Source: JANNNF01 sp040385825 (GTDB taxonomy: Bacteria; Pseudomonadota; Alphaproteobacteria; Rhodobacterales; Rhodobacteraceae). From it: DNA of 64,000 nucleotides. Positions 1 to 9,200 of the stretch are shown here, one piece after another. Each line of letters starts with the position of its first letter. Position 1 is the stretch's first letter. A program made the position numbers and the translations under genes. The notes beneath the pieces are model-generated. The model saw only the letters and a list, made by a program, of their open reading frames with translations. It made no database searches and had not been told where the DNA came from. The stretch is from the NCBI GenBank assembly GCA_040385825.1, contig JAZKGQ010000031.1:16462-80461 (forward strand), in the 5' to 3' direction.

Positions 1-111
1 CCCTCGACCAAGGGGCGGATCACCTATCGGCGCGACATCTATGGGCGGGATGCGGCATTGTTTGACGCCCTGACCGAGGCCGGGGTGGTGCCGGGCGGCG
101 TTCAGGGGTAA
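1..111 (+). CDS. C-terminal end of an unrecognised protein (partial)
   Basis: An open frame enters from the left edge and ends at a TAA at 109-111, leaving 36 residues that finish in a Gly/Val-rich tail. Codon use matches the neighbouring genes. The lpxD-like gene follows after 27 bases, so the two could share a transcript. I do not recognise the family from so short a tail. Confidence 0.55.
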   Translation, partial: PSTKGRITYRRDIYGRDAALFDALTEAGVVPGGVQG

Positions 112-138
112 ATCTTCCACAAGCTGGAGGAAACGCCG

Positions 139-1230
139 TTGACCCATACCATCCGTGACATCGCCGCAGCCCTGGGCGCACAGGCCGAGGGCGACCTTGA
201 TCTGGCCATTTCGGGCGCGTCCGAACCGCAGTCTGCCGGGCCTGCGGATCTGGCGCTGGCGATGGACCCGCGCTATGCCGACGGCATTGCCAGGGGGGCG
301 GCGCGGGCGGCGATGCTGTGGCCGGGGGCCGACTGGCGGGCCATGGGGCTGGCGGCGGTGATCTATGCGCCGCGCGGGCGGCTGGCGATGTCGGGCCTGA
401 CCCGGCTGCTGGACCCCGGTCCTGCGATTGCGCCGGGGGTGCATCCGATGGCGCTTGTCGATGCGACGGCGGTGATCGGGGCCGGGGCCGCGATCGGCCC
501 CTTCGTCACCATCGGGGCCGGGGTGCATCTGGGCGCGGGCGCGCGGATCGCCAGCCATGTCTCTATCGCCGAAGGGGCGGTGATCGGCCCGGATGCGCTG
601 ATCCTGCAAGGCGCGCGCATCGGCGCACGGGTGCAGATCGGCGCGCGGTTCATCTGTCAGCCGGGTGCTGTGATCGGGGCCGACGGGTTTTCCTTTGTCA
701 CGCCGGAAAAATCGGGCGTCGAGCAGATCCGCGAAACGCTTGGCGCGCGCGATGAGATCACCGATCAAAGCTGGACCCGGATCCACAGCCTGGGCGCGGT
801 GACCCTGGGCGATGATGTCGAGGTCGGCGCCAATGTCTGCATCGACCGCGGCACCATCCGCGATACGCGGGTGGGGTCGGGCACCAAGCTGGATAACCTG
901 GTCCATATCGGCCACAACGTGCAGGTCGGGCGCGATTGCCTGCTGTGCGGGCAGGTCGGCATTGCGGGGTCCGCGCGCATCGGCGACCGGGTGGTGCTGG
1001 GCGGGCAATGCGGGGTAAGTGACAACATCTTCATCGGCGACGACGTGATTGCCGGGGGCGCCAGCAAGATGCTGACCAATGTGCCCGCGGGCCGGGTGGT
1101 TCTGGGCTATCCTGCCGTCAGGATGGAAACCCATGTGGAAATGCAAAAGGCCCTGCGCCGCTTGCCCCGCATGTCCGCCCGCGTGGCGGAACTGGAAAAG
1201 GTCATGCAGACGTTACCGAACGGTGACTAA
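139..1230 (+). CDS. lpxD: LpxD-type UDP-3-O-acylglucosamine N-acyltransferase
   Basis: The family transfers a 3-hydroxyacyl chain from acyl carrier protein to the 2-amino group of UDP-3-O-acylglucosamine, the third step of lipid A synthesis, in the cytoplasm. The 363-residue product has an N-terminal substrate-binding region (about 1-100), then a long run of hexapeptide repeats (about 100-325) forming a left-handed beta helix. The motif LVHIGHN at about 255-260 carries the His that acts as catalytic base in LpxD. A helical C-terminal tail follows. The start is TTG with GGAGG 8 bases upstream. The next genes encode an ACP and a ketoacyl-ACP synthase, not the bamA-fabZ-lpxA neighbours of canonical lpxD, so this may be a second, specialised copy. 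Family assignment is firm; the exact acyl chain is unknown. Confidence 0.85.
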   Translation: MTHTIRDIAAALGAQAEGDLDLAISGASEPQSAGPADLALAMDPRYADGIARGAARAAMLWPGADWRAMGLAAVIYAPRGRLAMSGLTRLLDPGPAIAPGVHPMALVDATAVIGAGAAIGPFVTIGAGVHLGAGARIASHVSIAEGAVIGPDALILQGARIGARVQIGARFICQPGAVIGADGFSFVTPEKSGVEQIRETLGARDEITDQSWTRIHSLGAVTLGDDVEVGANVCIDRGTIRDTRVGSGTKLDNLVHIGHNVQVGRDCLLCGQVGIAGSARIGDRVVLGGQCGVSDNIFIGDDVIAGGASKMLTNVPAGRVVLGYPAVRMETHVEMQKALRRLPRMSARVAELEKVMQTLPNGD

Positions 1231-1258
1231 AACCGCCATAACCAGAGGGGGTCCGGCC

Positions 1259-1519
1259 ATGACGATAGAAGAACAGGTGATTGCCATTATCGCGCAACAG
1301 GCGGTGCTGGATGTAGCGGAGGTGACGCCTGCCGCCACGCTGGCCAGCCTCGGGGTGGACAGTCTGGGGCTGGTGGAATCGATCTTCGCCATCGAGGAGA
1401 CATTCGACATCTCGGTCCCGTTCAACGCCAATGCGCCGGGCGAGGCCGGGTTTGACATCTCGACCGTGGCCTCGATCATTGCGGCGGTCGAAGGTCTGGT
1501 ATCGCAGAAGGCGGCATGA
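1259..1519 (+). CDS. Acyl carrier protein, specialised type
   Basis: An 86-residue acidic ACP. The phosphopantetheine attachment site is GVDSLGLVE, with the serine at about residue 35 at the start of helix II. The segment between helix II and helix III (FDISVPFNANAPGEAGFDIS) is several residues longer than in housekeeping AcpP. A purine-rich AGAGGGGG lies about 9 bases before the ATG. It overlaps the following ketoacyl synthase by four bases (ATGA), so the two are translationally coupled. Together with the upstream LpxD this resembles, in logic though not in gene content, the AcpXL very-long-chain lipid A system of rhizobia. That link is inference. Confidence 0.85.
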   Translation: MTIEEQVIAIIAQQAVLDVAEVTPAATLASLGVDSLGLVESIFAIEETFDISVPFNANAPGEAGFDISTVASIIAAVEGLVSQKAA

Positions 1520-2724
1520 AGCGGGTCGTCATCACCGGGGCGGGCACGATCAACGCGCTGGCGCATGATGTGGCGGGCACCTGTGCCGCCTTCCGCGAGG
1601 CGCGCTGCGGCATCACCACGCTGGACATCCGCGACCGGGACCGGCTGTCCATCCAGATCGGGGGGCAGGTGCACGACTGGAACCCGGATGTGAACTTCAA
1701 CCGCCAGCAGATTGTTCTTTATGACAAATTCACCCAGTTCACCTTGCTGGCGGCCCGGCAGGCCATCACCCAGTCGGGCCTGAATTTCGACGATCTGCTG
1801 GGGTTCGAGGCCGGGGTGGTGCTGGGCACCGCGGCGGGCGGCGTGAACACATGGGACGAAAATTACCGCACCGTCTATGAGGAAGGCAAGAACCGGGTCC
1901 ACCCTTTCGTGGTGCCGAAACTGATGAATTCGGCCGCCGCCAGCCATATCTCGATGGAATTCAATCTGCGCGGCCCGACCTTCACCGTGTCCACCGCCTG
2001 CGCCAGTTCCAACCACGCCATGGGGCTGGCATTTCAGATGGTCCGGTCAGGGGCCACCCGCGCGATGATCACCGGTGGGTCGGAATCCATGCTGTGCTTT
2101 GGCGGCATCAAGGCCTGGGAAGGGTTGCGCGTCATGTCGAAAGACGCCTGCCGCCCGTTCAGCCTGACCCGCAGCGGCATGGTGCAGGGCGAAGGGGCGG
2201 CAGTCTTCGTGTTCGAGGAATACGACCACGCAAAGGCGCGCGGCGCGCAGATCCTGGCCGAGGTGGCGGGCTTTGCGATGACCTCGGACGCGGCCGACAT
2301 CGTCATGCCGTCGAAACAGGGGGCGGCGCGGGCGATTGCGGGGGCCTTGCGCGACGCGCGGATGGACGCCTCCGATGTGGGCTATATCAACGCGCATGGC
2401 ACGGGGACTGCGGCCAATGACAAGACCGAATGCGCCGCCGTGGCCGATGTGTTCGGCCCGCATGCCGACCGGCTGATGATCAGCTCGACCAAATCCATGC
2501 ACGGCCATCTGATCGGCGGCACCGGGGCGGTGGAACTGCTGGCCTGCATCATGGCGCTGCAGGACGGGGTGATCGCCCCCACCATCGGCTATGAGGAACC
2601 TGACCCCGAATGCGCGCTGGACGTGGTGCCGAACGAGGCGCGCAACGCAAGGGTCGATTGCGTGCTGTCCAACGCCTTTGCCTTTGGCGGGCTGAACGCG
2701 GTTCTGGCGTTGCGGCGGGTGTAG
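1516..2724 (+). CDS. Beta-ketoacyl-ACP synthase (KAS II / FabF-like)
   Basis: Catalyses decarboxylative condensation of malonyl-ACP with an acyl chain. The 402-residue thiolase-fold protein carries the complete KAS triad: Cys162 in VSTACASSN, His294 in NAHGTGT and His331 in SMHGHLIGGTG, with the conserved lysine at 326. The start codon overlaps the stop of the ACP gene. It is about as long as FabF (about 410). Placed after an LpxD homologue and a non-standard ACP, it probably elongates a chain destined for a special product, not bulk fatty acids. I give no symbol because a housekeeping fabF is expected elsewhere in the genome. Confidence 0.87.
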   Translation: MKRVVITGAGTINALAHDVAGTCAAFREARCGITTLDIRDRDRLSIQIGGQVHDWNPDVNFNRQQIVLYDKFTQFTLLAARQAITQSGLNFDDLLGFEAGVVLGTAAGGVNTWDENYRTVYEEGKNRVHPFVVPKLMNSAAASHISMEFNLRGPTFTVSTACASSNHAMGLAFQMVRSGATRAMITGGSESMLCFGGIKAWEGLRVMSKDACRPFSLTRSGMVQGEGAAVFVFEEYDHAKARGAQILAEVAGFAMTSDAADIVMPSKQGAARAIAGALRDARMDASDVGYINAHGTGTAANDKTECAAVADVFGPHADRLMISSTKSMHGHLIGGTGAVELLACIMALQDGVIAPTIGYEEPDPECALDVVPNEARNARVDCVLSNAFAFGGLNAVLALRRV

Positions 2725-2744
2725 ATCAGTTGGCACATGGTCTC

Positions 2745-2811
2745 GCCCCGGCAAAGGCCGGGGCCTCTGTCATCGGAAAACAGGCCCCGGGGTCCCGGCC
2801 TTCGCCGGGAC
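2745..2811. terminator. Paired GC hairpins after the acyl operon
   Basis: Two near-perfect inverted repeats stand in tandem: GCCCCGG / CCGGGGC at 2745-2764 and GTCCCGGC / GCCGGGAC at 2792-2811. No U-run follows. They resemble REP-type intergenic hairpins and may end or stabilise the upstream transcript. The rest of the 228-base gap (2812-2952) shows no clear promoter, though the ccm genes must start from it or read through. Confidence 0.45.
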
Positions 2812-2952
2812 GGTCGGGTGAGCGGCGGGGAGTTTTTGGTATGCCTGCCCGCCTGCGCCGCTGCTTTTGTCGCATTGGCTTTGCATTCGAATTAAGGCTC
2901 TGTGACGCCATAGTGACTTGAGCCGAGCGGGCAGAGGACGTAAGCGCAGACC

Positions 2953-3681
2953 ATGTCGATCTGGAACCAGGCCAATCCCAGGACTTTCATGCGCACCTCG
3001 GGCAGGCTGTTGCCCTGGGTCGGCGGGCTGGCGGCGATCTGCCTCTGGGTGGGGCTGACATGGGGCTTTTTCCTGACGCCGGATGATTACCGCCAGGGGT
3101 CGACCGTCAAGATCATCTACCTGCATGTGCCAGCCGCGATGATGGCGATAAACGCCTGGGTGATGATGCTGATTGCCAGCCTGATCTGGCTGATCCGCCG
3201 CCACCATGTGTCGGCGCTTGCCGCCAAGGCCGCAGCCCCGGTGGGACTGACCTTTACCGCCATCGCGCTGATCACCGGCGCGCTGTGGGGCCAGCCGATG
3301 TGGGGCACCTGGTGGGCCTGGGATCCGCGCCTGACCTCGTTCCTGATCCTGTCGCTGTTCTATCTGGGCTACATCGCGCTGTGGCAGGCGGTCGAAGACC
3401 CCGACACCGCCGCCGATCTGACCGCCGTGCTGTGCATGGTGGGGTCGGTGTTTGCGCTGCTCAGCCGCTATGCGGTGAATTTCTGGAATCAGGGACTGCA
3501 TCAGGGGGCCTCGCTGTCGCTGGACAAGGAAGAAAACGTGTCGGACGTGTTCTGGCTGCCTCTGGTGGTCTGCATTTTCGGCTTTGTGCTGTTGTTTGTG
3601 GCCCTGGTATTGCTGCGCACCCGTACCGAGGTGCGCATGCGCCGGATGGCCGCCCTGTTGGCGCGCGAGCGGAGAGGATGA
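2953..3681 (+). CDS. ccmC: Cytochrome c maturation protein CcmC
   Basis: An inner-membrane haem-handling protein that loads haem onto CcmE in system I cytochrome c maturation. The 242-residue product has about six membrane segments. It contains the tryptophan-rich haem-binding loop, GTWWAWDPRLTS at about residues 116-129, with conserved histidines in flanking loops. The stop overlaps the ccmD start (ATGA). ccmA and ccmB are not upstream, where a fatty-acid-type operon lies instead, so the ccm block begins at ccmC here. A modest purine stretch, AGAGGA, lies about 14 bases before the ATG. Confidence 0.92.
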   Translation: MSIWNQANPRTFMRTSGRLLPWVGGLAAICLWVGLTWGFFLTPDDYRQGSTVKIIYLHVPAAMMAINAWVMMLIASLIWLIRRHHVSALAAKAAAPVGLTFTAIALITGALWGQPMWGTWWAWDPRLTSFLILSLFYLGYIALWQAVEDPDTAADLTAVLCMVGSVFALLSRYAVNFWNQGLHQGASLSLDKEENVSDVFWLPLVVCIFGFVLLFVALVLLRTRTEVRMRRMAALLARERRG

Positions 3682-3845
3682 GAATGATACCCGACCTGGG
3701 AAAATATGCAGGCGCCGTGCTGGGGTCCTATGCGGCCGCGATGGTGTTGCTGTCGGCGATCGTGGGGCTGACCCTGTGGCAGGCACGGCAGGCCAAACGG
3801 GCCTTGCGCGATGTGGAACGCAGGGCAGGGCGCAACAATGGCTGA
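3678..3845 (+). CDS. ccmD: Haem exporter protein CcmD
   Basis: A 55-residue single-span protein. A short N-terminus is followed by a hydrophobic helix (about residues 14-34, YAAAMVLLSAIVGLTLW), then a basic amphipathic tail (QARQAKRALRDVERRAGR). This is the standard CcmD layout. CcmD holds the CcmABC/CcmE complex together. The gene overlaps ccmC by four bases and ccmG by eight. An alternative ATG six bases downstream would remove two residues. Confidence 0.88.
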   Translation: MRMIPDLGKYAGAVLGSYAAAMVLLSAIVGLTLWQARQAKRALRDVERRAGRNNG

Positions 3846-4401
3846 CCCGACCCCGCGCAAGACCGGATGGCTGCGCCCGCTGATGCTGTTGCCGCCGGTG
3901 ATCTTTCTGGGCCTCGGCCTGATGTTCTACAACGGCTTGCGGCGCGACAATCCCGGCGATCTGCCGTCGTCCTTCCTCAACCGGTCCGCCCCGGTGCTGC
4001 CGGTGACGGCGCTTGGCGACCTGCCCCTGCTGACCCCCGCCGATCTGCGCACGGGGCAGGTGACGGTGGTCAATGTCTGGGCGTCCTGGTGCCCGCCCTG
4101 CCGGGCAGAGCATCCTGTGCTGATGGCCATGGCGGCGCGGGGCATCCGTGTCGGCGGGCTGAACATCATGGACAAGGATGCCAATGCCATCGAATACCTG
4201 ACCCGCGAGGGCAATCCCTATTTTGCGGTTGCCACCGATCCCAAGGGGCGCAACCGGGTGGAATGGGGCGTCGCCGCCCCGCCAGAGACGTTCATCATCC
4301 GCGGCGACGGCACCGTGGTCTTCAAATTCATCGGCCCGTTGATCGGCACCGATTACGAGACACGTTTTGTCCCCGCGCTGGAGGCGGCACTGGCGGAATA
4401 G
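3838..4401 (+). CDS. ccmG: Thiol:disulfide interchange protein CcmG/DsbE
   Basis: A periplasmic, membrane-anchored thioredoxin that reduces apocytochrome c or CcmH before haem ligation. Residues about 13-31 form the N-terminal anchor. The thioredoxin fold follows, with the active site WASWCPPCRAEHP (Cys85/Cys88) and the cis-Pro region APPETF. At 187 residues it is normal for the family. The start used here overlaps the ccmD stop by eight bases. A copy of the interspersed repeat begins about 26 bases after its stop. Confidence 0.92.
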   Translation: MADPTPRKTGWLRPLMLLPPVIFLGLGLMFYNGLRRDNPGDLPSSFLNRSAPVLPVTALGDLPLLTPADLRTGQVTVVNVWASWCPPCRAEHPVLMAMAARGIRVGGLNIMDKDANAIEYLTREGNPYFAVATDPKGRNRVEWGVAAPPETFIIRGDGTVVFKFIGPLIGTDYETRFVPALEAALAE

Positions 4402-4545
4402 TGCGCAAATACCGGGGCTTGCAGCGGGATGACCCTTCGCTGAACCTTCCTTCTTCCGCCCGGAGTAAAGCGCGAAGCGCGCCGGGCAATGCCCGCCTCC
4501 CGGCCCGGCCACGGGCCGGGCGTTCTTCGCGGAAATCGTCCAGTG

Positions 4546-6000
4546 GGGGCTGTTGAAGAAGTCGTTTCAGACCTGTGCCGGGGTAAGTCTGGCGGGGCGA
4601 TTTTTGATGATCAACCAGATCAGCAACTTGGCCGCCGCCAGCTTCTTGAGGTTCATTGCCATGGCGGTCAGGAGGGCCTGGATCTTCATGTTCTCAAGGC
4701 CCCTTCGGACGGCGCGCGCAAGGCCGTGGAGCGTTTTGGCCGTGCCATGCGCGCCTTCGACTTGCCATCGGTGGCGGGTGTAGATGGCGCGTTCGTCATT
4801 CCCCCAGGCCGCGCGTTTGCGACGGGCGCGCAGAATGGCTGCGTGGTTCGTCACGATGTTCACCCGGCGGGACGACACGCCGCGGGGCAGGCATTGCGCC
4901 TTGAGGGGGCAGCGCGCGCAGTCGCGTCGGTCGGCGCGGTATCGCTTGCCGGTCGCCGAGGTGTCGCGGGGCGTGAGCCGCTTCCCCGCCGGACAGCGGA
5001 CCACATCGTGATGGGGGTCAAACTTGAACCGCTCGGTTGGAAAGCCCTGGGCCGCCCTGGCGCGCGGAGCGCGAAGCGGTGGGATGACGGCTTCGATCCG
5101 GCGGTCTTCAAGGGCGGCGTAAATCCGGCCAATGCCATAGAGCCTGTCCGCCGTGATCCGGCCGGGGGCAACCCCGAGGGTGGCTTCGATGGCGTCCAGG
5201 CGCTCGTCAAAGCGGCCCGTGTCATGTTCTTCGCCGGTAACGATCTCCACATCGACGACGACGCCCGCAAGATCGTCAACCGCCGTGTGCTGCTTGTAGG
5301 CCGGGCGCAGTGGAGCCTTGGAGGATGTCGCCATGGTCGCCTCCGGGTCCGTGCGGCAAAGCTTCTTGAACTTGCCGCTCGTGCGCGCGTGCCGCGCGGC
5401 ATCTTGGGCGGCGCCATTGGCGTCGTCGTGGGCCGCCTCGACCGCATCAAGATGGCGCGAGACCAATGCGTCCATGCTGACATTCGCCCGGATCAGACTG
5501 GCGTCGATGTGAACCGTCTCCGCCGAAACCATCCCGGCTCTCTGGCACTGCCGCACGACACGCGTGAAGACCTGACGGAAGACGTCTTCGCCCCATCGCT
5601 GCCGGATGCGGGTCAGCGAAGAGTGATCCGGCAAGGCCTCGTGCAAGGCGTAACCGACAAACCAGCGGATCGCGAGATTGACCTGCGCTTCCCGCATCAG
5701 CCGCCGCTCTTGAACGATCCCAAGCAGGAAACCCGCCAGCATCAGCCGCACGGCAACCTCGGGATCGATGCCGGGGCGACCGTTGTCGGAACAATAGAGG
5801 TCGCCCACTTCAGCGCGGAGCCACCCAAGATCAAGAACCTGATCGACCCTGACCAGCACATGGTCATCAGGGATCAGCCCCCGCAACGACCCGGTGATGA
5901 AAAGCTCCAGTTGTCCGCGTTCTTTCCGACCAAGCATAGCTGCCTCAAAATCTCTGTTCAGCCAAGTGAATCAGAGACATGGGGCTTTTTCAACAGCCCC
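4546..6000 (-). mobile_element. IS1182-family insertion sequence
   Basis: A 1455-bp element bounded by imperfect terminal inverted repeats: GGGGCTGTTGAAGAAG at the left, and GGGGCTGTTGAAAAAG on the reverse strand at the right. It is flanked by CAGTG on both sides (4541-4545 and 6001-6005), read as a 5-bp target duplication. Because of the G/C runs at the junctions, 3-5 bp are possible. It carries one intact transposase. The empty site is a hairpin with arms GAAATCGTC and GACGATTTC around a CAGTG loop, so the element entered the loop of a palindrome. Confidence 0.9.
4567..5937 (-). CDS. IS1182-family transposase
   Basis: A 456-residue DDE transposase that looks intact. The N-terminal part (about 1-110) is the DUF772-type domain, with DHSSLTRIRQRWG. 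A catalytic-core segment with VHIDASLIRANVS follows. After about residue 300 there is a zinc-ribbon-like DCARCPLKAQC, then the C-terminal DDE part with HRWQVEGAHGTAK supplying the acidic residue. It fills almost the whole IS. No frameshift or stop is seen, so the element may be active. It lies opposite to ccmG and in the same direction as the RND genes. Confidence 0.9.
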   Translation of the reverse strand: MLGRKERGQLELFITGSLRGLIPDDHVLVRVDQVLDLGWLRAEVGDLYCSDNGRPGIDPEVAVRLMLAGFLLGIVQERRLMREAQVNLAIRWFVGYALHEALPDHSSLTRIRQRWGEDVFRQVFTRVVRQCQRAGMVSAETVHIDASLIRANVSMDALVSRHLDAVEAAHDDANGAAQDAARHARTSGKFKKLCRTDPEATMATSSKAPLRPAYKQHTAVDDLAGVVVDVEIVTGEEHDTGRFDERLDAIEATLGVAPGRITADRLYGIGRIYAALEDRRIEAVIPPLRAPRARAAQGFPTERFKFDPHHDVVRCPAGKRLTPRDTSATGKRYRADRRDCARCPLKAQCLPRGVSSRRVNIVTNHAAILRARRKRAAWGNDERAIYTRHRWQVEGAHGTAKTLHGLARAVRRGLENMKIQALLTAMAMNLKKLAAAKLLIWLIIKNRPARLTPAQV

Positions 6001-6207
6001 CAGTGGACGATTTCTGATCGCTCATCACCCCCCTCGGGCGGGCATTCTGCAACGTCACAAGCAGAAATCCCGTTGGATGGGTTGACCCATAAACCGCGTA
6101 GAACTGGCGTTGTCTTCCCACCCGGCGGTCGGGCATTGCCCTTTCGTTACGCTGGTTGAAAGGCAAACAGGAAAGCAGGGCCGGTTCCAGGCAGGGTCAT
6201 CCTGCTG

Positions 6208-6231
6208 CACAGACCGGGGCACAGACCGGGG
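6208..6231. repeat. Two-copy 12-bp tandem repeat
   Basis: CACAGACCGGGG occurs twice without a gap, in the spacer between the interspersed repeat and the 3' end of the RND gene. No function is evident. Confidence 0.6.
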
Positions 6232-6260
6232 CAGCGCCCGATTTGCCTGAAGAAACCGGG

Positions 6261-6281
6261 GCGGAGTTTGCAGTACTCCGC
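6261..6281 (-). terminator. Hairpin downstream of the RND operon
   Basis: Arms GCGGAGT and ACTCCGC with a 7-base loop lie 16 bases past the stop of the minus-strand RND gene. The position fits a terminator, but no clear U-run follows. Confidence 0.4.
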
Positions 6282-6296
6282 TGCTGCCGCCTTGGG

Positions 6297-9200
6297 TCAG
6301 GCCTTCACGGCCTGGTTCAGTTCGTGCATCAGCCGGGCTTCTTCGGCGGCTTTCGGTTTGGACAGGCCCGCCAGCAGCAGATAGGCGACGGGGGTGATGT
6401 AGAGCGTGGCAATCGTCGCCAGCCCCAAGCCCCCCACGATGATCCAGCCCAGAACCTCGCGCGCCTCGGACCCGGCCCCGAAGGCAAAGATCAGCGGCAG
6501 ACCGCCCAGAATCGTCGCCACCATCGTCATCATCACCGGACGCAGCCGGGTGATCGAGGCGTCCTCGATCGCGCGGCGCACATCGGCCCCGTCATCGCGC
6601 AACTGATTGGCAAATTCGACGATCAGGATGCCGTTCTTGGCCATGATCCCCACCAGCAGCACCAGCCCGATCTGGCTGTAGACGTTCATGCTGCCCCCGG
6701 TTGCCACCATCGCCACCACGGCACAGGCCAGCCCCAAGGGCACCGTCGCCATCACGATCACGGCCGAGACAAAGCTTTCAAACTGCGCCGCCAGCACCAG
6801 AAACACGATCAGCACCGCAAAACCGAAGGTCACGAACAACCCGGCAGAGGACTCGCCAAGCGTCGCGGCCTCGGCCAGCGGCTCGATCCGCCCGCCGGTG
6901 GGCATCACCTCGGCGGCCAGCCGTTCCACCTCGGCCAGTGCTTCGCCCAGGGCAAAGCCGGGGGTCAGCCCGGCCGAGATCGGCACCGACCGCATCTGCG
7001 ACTCGCGCGACAATTCGGGGGCGACGGCGCGTTCGGTCAGGGTGACGAAGGTGGAAATCGGCACCATCTGGCCGTCGGATGTCTGCACGAAGATGCGTTC
7101 CAGATCGCCGGGGTCATTCACCGGGTCGGACGTGGCGACCATTTTGATGTCAAAGCTGTCGTCGTTCAGGAACACGGTGCCGACCGTGCTGCCATCCAGC
7201 ACGGCTTGCAGGGCCTGGCCCAGCCCGTCGATGTCCACCCCCAGATCAGAGGCGCGCATCCTGTCCACCTCGATGAACAGTTGCGGCTGCGTGGTGTCAT
7301 AGCCAAGCCGCACCTGCCCGAAGGCGGGGTTTTCCTCCATCGCCGTCACCAGCGCGCGGGCACTGTCGGCCAGCCCGCCGTAATCATCGCCCACCATCGC
7401 AAAGCTGAGCCCGTTGCCCGCGCCGCGAATGCCAAGCGAGTTCGACTGGTTCACAAAGGCCCGCACGCCCACCACCCCGGCCAGGCCCTTGTTGATCTCG
7501 GCCACGATGTCTTGCTGGCTGCGGGGCCGGTCGGCCCAGTCGGCCAGGCTGACCACCATCATGCCCCGGTTGTCGGACCCGCCCATGCCGGTGATGGCAA
7601 ACAGGCTGATCACGTCGCCACGCGCGCGCAGCGGTTGCAGCAGCGCCTCGATTTCGCGCACCTTGTTGTTGGTGTAGTCCAGCGCCACGCCTTGCGGCGT
7701 CTGCACGTTCAGCAAGATCAGGCCACGGTCTTCGGGCGGGGTCAGTTCCTGCTTCAGCGTGGTGAACAGCATCCCCGAGGTGACGGCAAACAGCACCGCC
7801 ACCGCAAGCGCAACAATCGGCGCGTTCAGCGTGGCGCGCAAGGTTCGGGCATAGGCCCCGGCCAGAACGCCCCCCAACCAGGCCAGAAACCCGCGTTCGG
7901 CCTTGTCATGGCCGCCCTCGCGCAGCAGGCGGCTGGCCAGCACCGGGCACAGGGTAAGTGCTGTGATCGACGACAGCAGCACCGATATGGCAAGTGTGAA
8001 CCCGAATTCGCGGAACAGCCCCCCGGTCTGGCCGGGCAGGAACGACAGCGGAATGAACACGGCCGCCAGCGTGGTGGTGGTGGCGATGACGGCAAAGAAC
8101 ACCTGCTGCGTGCCCAAGACTGCCGCCGCCCGCGCGCCCATGCCTTCGGACCGGCGGCGCACGATGTTTTCCAGCACCACGATGGCGTCATCCACCACCA
8201 TCCCCGTGGCCAGCACCAGCGCCAGCAGCGTCAGGATGTTGATGGAAAACCCTACGGCCCAGATCGCCGCCAGCGTACCGATCAGCGACACCGGCATCGC
8301 CAGCGCGGGGATCAGCGTGGCGCGAATATCGCGCAGGAACAGATACATGATGGCGGTGACGATCAGCACCGACAGCACCAGCGCGATTTCCACCTCGTGA
8401 ATGGCGCCGTTGATGAAGTTCGCGGTGTCCGAGGTAATGAACATCTTCACATCCGGCGGCAGCAGGGGCTGCACGTCTGCAATCACCTGCTGCACCGCAG
8501 CCGAGATTTCCAGCGTATTGCCCTGCGCCTGCCGGATGATGCCGATGCCGATGCCGGTTTCGCCATTGGCCCGCAGGATAGAGGTGCCGGATTCCGGCCC
8601 CAAGGTCACGCGGGCCACGTCGCCAAGAATCACGTTCGGGGCCACTTCCAGCGCCTCGAACTGGGCCGAGGTGGTGACGGCGGCGGTGGTGCGCACCAGA
8701 ATGCTCTGGCGATCCGAACTCAGCGATCCGGCCGGCGCGTCAAAGGCCACATTCGCCAGCGTGTCGCGCAGATCGGCAAGGGTCAACCCGCGCGAGGCCA
8801 GTTGCATCTGGTCGATGTCCACCTGAAACACCTGTTCGCGGTCGCCGAACAGTTGCAGGTCGGCAACCCCGTCGGCCGACAGCAGCCGGTCCTCGATCAT
8901 GTCCTCGACCAGCGTGGTCAGATCCTGCGCCGACCGGGTTGACGAGGTGACGGCAATCCGCAGCACAGCGTCGGCATTGGCATCGGCCTTGACGATGCGG
9001 GGGGCGTCCACGTCATCGGGCAGGCTGTTGGTGATGCGGGCAATCGCGTCGCGCAGGTCGGTGGCGGCCACGTCCAGATCCACGTCGTCGCGGAATTCGA
9101 CCGTCACCCGGCTGCTGCCAAAGCGCGACGAGGAGGAAATGGTCTTGACCCCCGACACCCGGCCTGCGGCAGCCTCGATCACGGCGGTAATTTCGCGGTC

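Larger units (their letters stand above)
4428..6160. repeat. Interspersed repeat copy A, split by an insertion sequence
   Basis: Sequence on both sides of the IS matches the uninterrupted copy at 53830-54071. The left part (4428 to about 4494) shares the block running from GATGACC through CGCGAAGCGCGCCGGGCAAT. The right part (about 6029-6160) shares the blocks CTCGGGCGGGCATTCT and ATAAACCGCGTAGAACTGGC, then CACCCGGCGGTCGGGC. Without the IS and its duplicated target it would be about 273 bp. Between the conserved flanks lie two hairpins unrelated to those of copy B: CCGGCCCG / CGGGCCGG (4500-4519), and a second one whose arms (4532-4540 and 6006-6014) now flank the IS. It lies 26 bases after ccmG and faces the end of the RND operon. 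Confidence 0.85.

Noticed and set aside
4489..6159. Plus-strand 556-codon open frame over the insertion sequence
   Set aside because: It runs antisense to an intact, motif-bearing transposase and crosses both IS ends, so it cannot be an ancestral gene.
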